Source: Pisaster brevispinus (lineage: Eukaryota > Echinodermata > Asteroidea > Forcipulatida > Asteriidae). From it: DNA of 64,000 nucleotides. A model generated the notes under the pieces. It worked only from the letters and a program-made list of their open reading frames with translations, searched no databases and was not told where the DNA came from. The position numbers and the translations under genes are program-made. Of the stretch, positions 21,354 to 33,300 are shown piece after piece. The stretch lies in NCBI GenBank assembly GCA_023634235.1, contig JAMKCF010000012.1:16439884-16503883 (forward strand), in the 5' to 3' direction. How positions within the stretch are numbered: position 1 is the stretch's first letter; every line of letters starts with the position of its first letter.

Positions 21354-24300
21354 GTATTTCGAAATCGAATTTTGGTTCAAACATAGCATTTTAAATTGAT
21401 AAGAATCAGTTCCCTGACTGAACTGAGGTCAAAATAAGGTCACACAGTCTGCGATTATATGCAGTATGCATAATGTCATGAATAATGTACTCGCAGTGTA
21501 AATGAATGCACTCGCAGTGTACATGTACATTTTGTGCGATATTATAAGTAGACTCTAGTCTTCTTAATTTAAGTAATAAGGGCCCCGTGTTTACGAGGTG
21601 CTGGTCCCCCTCCCCCGACCACATTTAAATTTTATGTGATTTCTAACATGTCTAAATTCAAAGCAATTTTAAAACTAAATTATTTAAATTATTAAAAAGG
21701 GTAAAATAAAAAAAATAACTCAAACTCTAAATGGGGGGGGGGGATCTGATTATTGTTTAGAAGAGGGAATACATTTTTTTTTAAAACTAATTGTAATTGA
21801 AAATGACTAGACCTGTAGACTTGACATTTATACTGACATGACAGGCCTATCTTAAATTAATTTATGACAAACCATGGAGGTATTTTACCTCCATGGACAA
21901 ACTAAAGAATGTTTCAAGACAACTGGACAAGGTATTTTGTTATGGCAACCGGAAGCCTATTAATTAGTATTACTATTTAATTTAACTTTGTGTCTGCTTG
22001 GGTCTTGGGAGAGGGATTTAACCCCACCTGAACCAGGCACTCCCCTCTTTGCTCTATTTGAACAAAATGTTATCTTTTTCCCCCCTACGTCCTTGGCAAA
22101 TTAACCATGGAGGTAGAATTAGACAGTGAGCAGGGCTAACTTTCACATGGATGTTTAGCAAAAGAAGGAGTTGCGATATCGTGACCCTTGATCCTCATGA
22201 TGGTCTAACTAAGGGGCGTAACCAAGAGAGCTGTATATTAACGCAGCTAAAAAAAATTATGCTTAGTAGAAAATTTATCTGATAAAAAGCCAAAATTAGT
22301 GCGAAATAAGAGAAACTAGTTTTGCTGGTAACCTTTTCTTCTAAGCAAGATTTGACCATGCTAAGCAAAATTGTGCTCATAAATATTAATAGGTGTTATG
22401 AAATTGGGCCTCAGTAAATCAAAACAACTGGCTGTCAGTTTCAGATACCCCCCCCCCTCCACATCTTATCTGGCCACATAGTTCTTGATTTTAATTTCAG
22501 AAGGTGGTACTTTTGAAGTATAAATTATTACTAATAATTCAGGGTTCTCCCCATATACACAAGCTAGCGTATCAGGGGTGATACATGCGAATTGTGTGCC
22601 GATACGCGCAAATTTCGGCCGATACTTTTTTCTTTTTTTTCCCGAAAAAAATCGAGAGAAAACCATAAAGAATGCTCCAGATTGCACAGTAGATAAACAC
22701 CAAGTAGAAAACATTCTGAAGATGTTGTTTCAATTTAGCGTGCTTTGGCCATACATAAAAAATGATTTTTGTCCAGAATGCCCCACAGTTTTGAAAAAAC
22801 CTGGGGAGAACCCTGTAATATTTGTATAAAATACAAAAAGCCACCTGAAGAAAGGCAACAAAAAAAGAGTGTTTTCTTCCTTGAATTTTCATTAAAATCT
22901 CAGGACTAGAACGTGGAGACAAAACATTTAGAAGACCGAGCCAGTACTTGTCATTCTTACAACATGTTGCTGTTGCGAAAGTACATGAAAGTACATTGTA
23001 CAACGCCGACTCTTAAATTGGAAACCCAAACAATTTTGTATTGACAATTTCGTATGACATTTTCGAGACCTTGTCAAACCCAATGTACTTTGTTCATGTG
23101 CACCAATCATGGGTTAACATTTTTAAGTTGGTCCCATTAAGATCAACAAAATAGATGTAGATTAAAAAAGAAGATGAAATAATCCATCTCTTATGAGTCT
23201 TAGTCAACTGTTCAGTTCAGTACAGATTCAAATTTTCACTTAAACGCTATAAATTTCTACACAATTTACATTGGTCATCAAATAATAATTACAGGTCGAA
23301 AATAACTATTTGTGCAAATGATTTTTTTTTCGTTCAAATTTTATGACCTGAGAAGTACCTGGTTGTTTTCTCATGGCTGTGTAATTAAAAAATAAGTACA
23401 CAATATATGCATCAAGCGCTTAACATACATTGTACACTAAGTATTGACTGGATACTGTAATGTTATGTACAGTAGATGTTTGCAGGCAATGCAGTGGGAG
23501 GGTGTATTGTACTTGTTGTGTGCAGACCCCTGGTGCCAGGGTCATGTACAGTCATCGCGGCTGCCAGTGCTATCCAGTGCTACCCGTTGGATTATATATA
23601 GCCTGAGTGTCCCAACGCATCATTAATCCAAAAGTGAAGTCATAAACAGTAGGCCAAGGTCACCGCAGTGAAGGAACTCCATTACACGTGGCATCATGCT
23701 TGTTGCAGTGATGTGACTGTTGCTACTGGCTGCACCCACTGGATGCTAATATCCATGCTTGCTTATCACCAACACGACGGATGCAGAGCTCATCATTGGA
23801 ATCTCCCTATGTATAATGGGTACACACATTGAATACGTACAGTGAAAGTGCCTGTGAGTGTGTGTGTGTGAGGATATGGAAGATGGCTTGATGAGATAAT
23901 CAAAGCTGGTGCACAGTAGCTGTCATTGTAATCATCAGGAAAGGATTACACCCGAGAGTCAGAGTACCGGTTCCGGACAGGGAACCCAGATCACTGCCGT
24001 TACTTCTTTGATTGCATTCGTCGTGTGCATTGTACATACATGTACATCCACATGGACGGAGGATGTAATGCTATACACTGATGTACTAAGGACATGTACA
24101 TGTAACTGTGGGAGGAAGTTGGGTACATGTACAGTACATACTGTAGTACACGAGCCTGTAGTGGAATACACATGTATTTCCTGATAAAGGGACTAAATTT
24201 ATTGCTGCGCTACACATTTGTAACTAAATATATCTTCTGATCCGGAAATATGAGAACCTTGATGACTGGAGCTGACTGGTGGTTAAGTTCAAAGTGATGT

Positions 24301-27300
24301 GGAGTGGCTTTTGATAATTGCAGACATGACAGATCACAGATGATGTAACTTGGATCGATTGTCATTGTGTTTGTTGCATCTCATTCAAACTCCTTCATGT
24401 GGTTTTACCAATACACACTGGATCTTGGATATTCCGAGCACATTTCTGTAAATTATCCATTGTGGTATTGGTGTGCGATACACAGCGAGCACACTGCTGT
24501 TGGCAAAACCAGGAAATAACTAACTGGCACAATGTGCATTCTACATAAATGCTTGGTGTTGTCTGTTTAGTGTTAATGGATTCACGTATTGCCTGCAACT
24601 TACATCTGAGGAGATACAAGTGTGTTTGTTAGAATGCAGCATTAGGCCAACCTGATATGATACATTAGATACAAAGTTTACAGTGTATCTTGATATAGTG
24701 TTTACTTACACTGTACACTGGTACATGTAATCCAACTGTGCACTTGACCCCTATCCAGTGTTTAATGTACAGTGGGTGGTTATTGAGCCATGTCAGACAT
24801 GAGAGAGGTGGCACTGAGTATGGGTGTACAACACATTAAAGGATTGCTGTTTCTGTGATCAATGCGTGAGGTGCATACATGGTGCGTAGTATGTAGAGGA
24901 CTTCACCAGTTCAAAGAGAGTACATTTTACTGCTTGGACTTCTAAACACACACGACTGCATGGTTTACTGTAAGATTTAATGGCGACCATCGATCTTGGG
25001 TGAAATCCTCGTGAGGAGAGATTCTAGCATTATGACAGAGGAGGACAAATTTCCTTACACCCCATTGCTGGACACCAAAGATGAGCACAACCGGTTGGTG
25101 TGCATCATCGAGGAATCGGATTCCACTTCAGTTTGTCAGATATTCAGGTTTGTGTAATTAGGGGCCTACATGTATTTTGTTGCAGGGTATGTTGGGGGTG
25201 GGGACGGGCCAGTGGGCTAGCCGAGGGACTCGGGAGGAGGATGGGTATAGGGAAATGGTTAAACATAGATCTTGAGATCCAGTTGACCTTGTGGATGTTT
25301 TTTCTTCTCCTCGTCTTTATCTCATCATGATTTTAGCTTAAGTTTCATTGAAAGCTACATTGTTGGGTGTACGATGTTGTTGCAGGCCAGAGGGAGTGGG
25401 GTGTTTCCTCACTAATGTTGACTGAACCATGGTTGAACTTGGCTCAGATCAGGAGTACATGTACATTTCAAAGGCTGTTTTCTAGGGATTAAGCAAATTT
25501 GAGTGCTTAATGTTCATTTGCAAAAATTAAACTTTCTCAAGCGATTAAGACGATTCGCAGTCACTGTATGTGCTCAATTTGTGTCAAATTGATGGGCCTT
25601 TTCCTTTGCTTACGGCAGAGTTCCACCTACGGGGTAAAGTGGGAAAGTCAAAACACTTCCCAGTCCACCATGTGCCAGTAAACTGTGGACAGTACATACA
25701 AAAAAAGCCACAGGGTGTGGAATTTCTGTAGGCAGTACACAATTTAGTGGAAGAAAGCATAAATTATAAAAATGTATGGAGATTGCACCGTCAACATTTG
25801 ATCAAATAAAGGCAACGCATCTCAAAACTTGTTTAGCTGTCATTTTACAATTCTTTGTTTTATGTGGTGCATGTACATACTATGTATGTATTGTAAGAAA
25901 ACAAAACTTTGTAAAATTTCTTACTATGTATGACCAGTATTTTTTTTGTATTTTGCCAGCCAGGAAATGCCCTAGTGGAATGTACATGTACAAGGTCACT
26001 CTCTATTTGCAAACAAGGTGACATGGTCTAAACATGAATGAGAGAACTAAAATATAGCAATGTAAAATGTAAACAAATTTAATTGCTTTTTGCATCGGTA
26101 AGGCCTACACGTATAATGTGTGCAACGCACTGCCAGACAAGATGTTCACTGTGCTTAAAATTACATGCGCACAGATTATCCTTCCTCCATGGTATTTGCT
26201 AGTCTTTATAAGATGTGTGTACATGTAGGTGTTCTCCTTGAAAAACATTGACTTAAAAACTGTTTATTCGGGTTGCTAAAAACCAACAAAGGCAATTAGG
26301 ACACGTGATTTTGGACGCGTTCAGTCACATAATGTTAGGCATGTTAGGAAGCTTGTACAGAATTATCAATGTTATAAATTTGTAAAGAAATATTAATTTG
26401 TCAAAGAAAACCAAAGTTTGATTTTTTGAAAAGAAAAAAAAAGAAAGAAAAAAAAACCCAACCCCAAAACCCACAGAAATTGGGAGGGAGAAAAAATAGT
26501 TTGACATAAAAAGATGCTGGAATAATTCCCATTGTCCCCAAGTACCAAGAGCAATGGTTCATTTTCCTCTTTGTGTGATTCAGTAAATTGTTGCTTTGAA
26601 TTGCCAAGCAGGAAGTAAACCCATTCACTGTCAACATACATTTGTACACACGGTACAGCTAGACGAAGCCGATTATATGGAAATTATTAAATAATTGCAA
26701 GGAATGATGCCTGCTTATAGGCCTAGAGGCTGAATCGTGTATTTTTTATGGTTTAAAATACAGAAACATGGACAGGTTTGCCCTTTACTTTTTCATTGAC
26801 TGGCCAGCGGGTTCAGTTCATTTGCCATTTCACTAGTCCGTCAACTTTTTCAATAAGTCCATCATTTGTCCATGTTCCAAATGACAGAGGGTACTTTTCA
26901 CTTTCAGCCGGACCACTTGGAGTGAATTTTAACCGGTCCTCAGGTGTTTTAACTGGTATTTGGCCAGCGGAACACTGTTACAAGGGAGAACCCCTGATGG
27001 CATGTACATCTTATGCAGAGCTGCCAACTCTCTCTGATTCTGCAGAAAGTTCCCTGAAAATAAACTGTCCATGTCCTGATGAACAAATTTGAAAATCGCC
27101 CTAATTACGGAAACGTTTCCTCAATATGTTGAAACATTTCCTCAATATGTTGAATGTATTTTCAAAACATCTCCCTAATTGCTGTTTACAATCTCCCTGA
27201 TTGCAAGATGCAATATGCTGGCAGCTCTCCATTTTCATACACTTATTGTTAGGTGTAAACATTCAAGTGCCTGGACAGTGTACTGTACATGTACAGTGTA

Positions 27301-30300
27301 CCACATAAGGCCTATAACTTAAGTTATCTACTGGGTGACTGTCTATTTTAAATTTTCCGACACCCCTACATGTTTGTCCCAACAACCCAACATTCTGATC
27401 ATAACCCCTCCTGTGATCTTCATTCTAGGGTATAAGGGTGTTTTAGGTTTAGGGTTGGGAAAATACTAGGGGTGTCGGAACGAACATTAGGGGTGTCGGA
27501 ACGAACATTAGGCCGGTAGGGGTGTCGGAACATACATTTTAGGGGTGTTGGATATGAATGTACAATGTACATGTACTGTAGGTGTGTCGCAACATGTGTA
27601 ACCTTAGGCCTATGTACATGTATCCACATGTTGCATGCATTTGATATGCACTATGTACGGTACATACTACACACACCACACACCCACGTTGTCCATCATA
27701 TGTGCATAATTCAGTTGCAGCTCCACGTCTCTGGAATACACTACCTTTGCAGGTCAAATTATGTTCATCACTATCTCAATTTAAAGTTGCTCTTAAGACT
27801 CATCTCATGTCACAAGCGTTCTCATAATTGTTGTTCTCCTTACTTTTTGCTGTTAATTTGGTTTATCAATTAATTGATTATTTAATGTATTTTTGTTGTT
27901 TTCTTTTGTATCGTGCCTCGAGCACAGGTCTGCAGGTGGAGCTGTGCGCAATATAAATCTACATTATTATTATTATTATTATTAATTTGATGTACAAGCA
28001 GTGGCCCTTTACATGCAGTGACGAGTTAGGTTGGCATAATTCTTACGAGATAAAGGTGTACTACTTTATATAATCACCACATGTATGTTTCAGACATATA
28101 CACTCTTTGATTACATAATGAAGACATGTTTTGTTTTTATCACAAACATTTCTGAGAGACACTACGTAATGTATGAACAGTGGTGAGAAATGAGAGAATA
28201 TAGTTCATAATGTACATTTAACAATGAAGTGATGTCTGTGGTGGCACTGCATGTGCAAAAATCTCTTTTGAGTAGTGGTGGTTTTGAAAAGAACCGGTGG
28301 TTTGACAACTCCATGTCTTCAGGAGAATGAGGTACTGTAGACGATCAGAGCACACTGCTTGAAACGTCACGTTTTCAAACCACTGGTTTAAATCTCAGTT
28401 GTGGTTGTCAGTTTGTAATAGCTGCTTATGGCGTCACAACCTCAAACAGCATCCCCACAGAGGTCAATAAAGAAGACCAGTCATTGGCTGAGAGTTGGGC
28501 GCGGCATGCACGCGCTTGCACGTTTCCATTATTTGACCTAGGCGATGGTGGCCAATGCAAGGGGTGTGTAGCACGCCGCTAAAATTATAAGCTCAGTACC
28601 TGGATCTCAAACAATGTGTCAAATTTCACTAACGAACATACGCTCGCGTGCATGTCTTTGAAGCATTATGTTCATGTGTACTGACTTAGTACTACATGTA
28701 CTGTAGTCTGGCGCACTGACACACTGACTGATGAATGGCAGAATGATGGAATGCTTGTCTGATATCCGGGAATTTTGAGCAATTGAAGTGACATCATTAG
28801 TCTGTTAGTGCGGAGAGCTATTTCTACCTGCCCATGGTATAAAAAGCAACAGCCCGCTGTACACACAATAATTTGCTCAATATTGAACCTTCTTTTCTAT
28901 GGTCTGTACACATGGTACAGCACGGTAATTGGTTAGTTTCAATATGGAGGCACCTCCATGGTTTCATGTATTGTAAAATTAACGTACTTCATGTAAAGTT
29001 TTGTATTATACAGTGTATTTGAATGTACTTGTAGCGGATGATATAGGTCCAATATGCATCTTTGAAACTAACCTGTCACATGTATGTTTCCTGCGTTTCA
29101 TTTTAACACACTTCCTTCCTGGTATGTATTCATACTACTACCGTAAACATACGTATCAATTTATTGCTATCTATGTGAGGACTTTCCTTTGTCACTCTAA
29201 CTTAACACTCTCCATAGACTTAGCGCATGAAAAAATGATTCCAATGTGAGGACAGCATTGTTCCTTTTGTATTCCTTTGTTCTACTTTCCCCACTCTGTA
29301 TGCATTCGACATGTATACATTTGGACATGAACATTTCCAGTGAATCTGTGATGTGAACTTATTTCATTTGTAAAATGTGCATGACACTATTTGTCACACA
29401 TGCATCAGGTGTCAGGATGTACTGTATTTAAATAAATTGTGTGTACAAATGTACAAATGTACATATGTACGTCAGGGTGTACATTAATGCAAAGGGTCAT
29501 TATTTTTTATACTTTCCTCCCGCCCTGTCCCACCCATAGCAAAAGAAAAGAGAACAAACATGACAAATAGCCATACAGCATTGTACAGTAGTACATTGAA
29601 AATAGCATGGACAGCCGCATACATGGCATACATGTACCGGTACATTTATAGACACATGTTAAGGTTCATGTACTATTGCTCCATGCATATGTACAATGTA
29701 CATGTACATGTCATGGGAGTGAGCAACATGAGCAATGTGCAAAGTGTAATTTGCTGTACAAAACTGTTTAAGCCTAGATTCATTCATTCATTCATTTTGT
29801 TTTATTCATTATTAAAGGTCGATTAAAAATCACCTTGCATCCGAATGGCTGAATTGAAAGATTTAAAGGGAACATACCAAATATATCACATGAAACAATA
29901 AAATCAATCACTAAATAATTAAAAAGTTACATTCAACAAATTACATTCAACATTAGATGTACCATACATGAAGGTTTACCCTTGTATAATTCGTGTAACT
30001 GTTATTTACAAACAGAGTGTTCTTGCGCGTTCCAGGGCCTTTCTGGCAGGCAAGACTGCACTGGTCATTGAGCTGTACACAAATTGTGCCTGCCGGAAGT
30101 CCAGGCTCTCTGGCTTTTTCGTAAAACAATGTCACAGGTTATGTACATGGTCTATACTGTAACTCACTAAAAAGTTTTCCCACAATTTTGTCATAGGAAT
30201 AAGTCAAAAATCATGCCTGAAGTATTGAAAGATCCTTTGATCATTCTGTCGTGTAATCGTTGCTGTTTTTGATACTACATGTATAACCAGGTCACACCGT

Positions 30301-33300
30301 TTAAACTTTGTGTGCAGTACAGTGAGTAGGCATTTATTACACATTAGTCCTGTTAGTAGTGGTCTTGAATGAATTAGTAGAGCTTTATTTTGGTCACCAG
30401 GGAAGCAGCCATTTAAGGAGATTGAGAGGGTGAATCGGTGAGCTGGAGTTACAGAGTTGACTCAGACAGAACTAATCTTTTGATTTGAATGTATCCGGTG
30501 AAGTGTAGTACAAATCATGATGAGTGACTGGTGAGGACATTTCTTTTGGATGCAGTTTGACCGATATAAACCAATATGTAATCTTAGTCATGTTAGTTTA
30601 CAGAGTGACGTAGTACATTATTCCAGAGCCTTTCTGACAGGCAAGATACATGTACTACACTGTTCATAGGAATTATGACGTTTTGATGAATGATGTCTAC
30701 ATATTCAAAATTTCTAAAAGAAACAGCTGAACAAGTTTTTAGATGTGCCCCCTCTCTTCATATCAAAACTTGATACAAATCAGACGGTGCACTCTTCATA
30801 AAATTTAAGATTTTATGTTTTCTTCCAATTGACACATGATTGAGTTGTGAAGAAGTTGTGCCTGCAGGAAGTCCAGGCTCTGTGGCTCTTTTGTAAACAT
30901 GTGATGTCAGAGGTTACACGGTCTATACTAAACAAATTCCATCAATAGCCAGCCAGTCTGTCAGGTGTCTAATGCACTTAAACAAAACTGTACACGTACA
31001 CACTTTTGAACACATGTTCATGTATACAATGTAGTATACTTGACATTGTACATTGTGCATACCTGATGGGAAAGCATGGCATGTTGAAAAAATACTGTCT
31101 GATAGAACCCTTAAAGTTTCAGGTCACTGACAAAGTATGCATACTGCAAAAAATCAATCACATAAACATTTGAAGAGTTTCGGTCAGTTCACACAACATA
31201 TATAATACACGTACATGTACATTGTATACTCTTGCAAGACTGTTCGTTGAAAATATTGACTGCCTCGAGCGCTATGGTTAAAACTGTGAGTTCTCGAGGT
31301 GGTTTGCGCAGCGTCCTATTTTCCTGAGGCGAAGCTAAGGGTTTCTACAGATGTAACTAGTACATTGGTTGTTAACACTACCAATCCTAGTACACAGGAC
31401 TTACGGCTTAATGTTCCCGCTGAAGGACAAAGTAATTAAGGTACAGTATCTTGCTCAAAGAAACAAGTGCCACAACAGGGACTCGAACCCACACTCTGCT
31501 GATCAGACACACCAGAGGGTGTGTCCGGAGCTCTTAACCGCTCGACCACAACACACCACCAGGCTTTGGAAGACAATTTAAAAAAACGTTCTTTCCCTTA
31601 TGTTTACAGAGCAATTCAAGATGGCAAAGATCATGAGCGGTTCATGGAGCATCTTAAGACGCGGATCCAGGAGCACGACCGAGACATCGAGAGGATGTGC
31701 AACTTCCACTACCAAGGGTTCGTGGATAGTATTGGACAGCTCCTCAAGGTCCGCGCAATCGCAGAGAAGCTCAAGGTACATAGAAGTCTAATCTGGACGG
31801 GGGCTAATTTTTGTAGATGCTACATGTAGGTGTACCGGGATTTACGGCTTTACATCACATCCGAAGGACGAAGCAATAATGGTTACGTGTCTTGCTTAAG
31901 GATACAAGTGTCACGACGGGGACTCGAACCCACACTCTGCTGATCAGAGACACCAGAGCTTGAGTCCAATGCCTTTGACCGCTCGACCACTTGTGAGATT
32001 TTTCAGATGCCATGTGGCAAATTTCCATTATTTCCAGAGTTTTTAGCTTACATGTATCGTCACTGTACTTATGAACCAACGAATGTCTAAAAAAAGAATA
32101 AAACAATTTGGCAAATCATTTTTTTGCACAAATTATTGATACTCATTGCTATTAACATTTTTCATCAAGTTTTAGGACTGAACATGTAATAGTTTCATAA
32201 CTAGGCCCTACACTAGGTAGCATGACTGAGGCATCACTAGTTATGCCATTTTGGCATTTTCTTGAAGCGACAAATCAAGATCAGATATGGCCTAAGTTTT
32301 GCTTGGAGCTGATTAATGGTATGATCTTTTTGAGTTTGTTTACAAATTTCTCATTTGTAGGAGGAGATTCTCAACACAAACAGAGCCCTGCAGCGATCCG
32401 GGATGCCTGTGATTCAACAGGCAGAGGAACTGGAGAAGACCAGGAAGATGCATCGAAACATAGTGGCCACCGTGGAACACCTTCAACTCTGTCTGCCTGG
32501 TAAGACTTTAAACCTACCGTCTCTGTCTCGCTCTAGAGATGATACATTTCCATCCATTCATATGGCTCCATCGACTTTGCAAAATATTAAGACTGAACAT
32601 TGTGCATCTTACCTACATACCTATCCTCTTTGTCTCTAGACATGCTGGAGGGGCATAAGGCCATACAAATTTGCACATTGTGAATGCTAATTATTTAATA
32701 GCGAGAGGTGAGTTTTTGAGTAGTTACTAATAACATTTTGTGCATCAGTTTGCCGCGCTGGTCAAGGGATAGCAAGGGACAAACTTTGTGCATGTAGGAC
32801 ATAAAAATGAACCATAATACTGAATTTGATTTTCCCATTTTGTAATTATGATTTTGGTTTTATTTTACCAACACACACACCCTTACATATGGCAGTTACG
32901 GGGTACTTCCATTGTTGTTCTATTATTCCCTTTTCTAAAGAAATCCTCTGTGGGGTACCACTTGATCAAAGAAAACCTTGTGGGGTAGCATTGTTCTAAA
33001 TTGTTAAAAATACCCCGTAAGTTGGCGTGTGTAAAGGCACAGGTGTGTGTAAAGCACTGTATGCTCTGTACTTTCCTGAGTCCTGTGGAAAAAAACAACA
33101 CAGGGATATTATTTCGATGGGATTCGAACCCACAACCTTTGCCAATTTACAGCACATGTTTTATCACTAGACCACCGAGCTTTCCTGGTAGCTAGAGGCT
33201 GTTTGGCAAATCTTCGCAATGAGGATCAATGTGCTTTTTCCATTACTCTATTGCAAATGTTTACAGCTATCGATGTGGTGAGCATTAAATTTGGGATGCA

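Larger units (their letters stand above)
21354..31609 (+). other. EXOC6: EXOC6 first-intron region
   Basis: Ten kilobases between exon 1a and exon 2. Apart from exon 1b it holds only repeats: MITEs at 22230, 22540 and 27017, a LINE tail at 27700, dispersed repeats near 25960, 28425, 30005 and 30605, a family A SINE at 31376, and many GTACATGTAC palindromes. No other coding exon was seen. Confidence 0.6.

Noticed and set aside
22572..23003. 143-codon minus-strand frame
   Set aside because: Runs through the hAT-like MITE and has no domain or codon signature.
26325..26649. Overlapping Phe-rich minus-strand frames
   Set aside because: Come from poly-A/poly-T low-complexity sequence.
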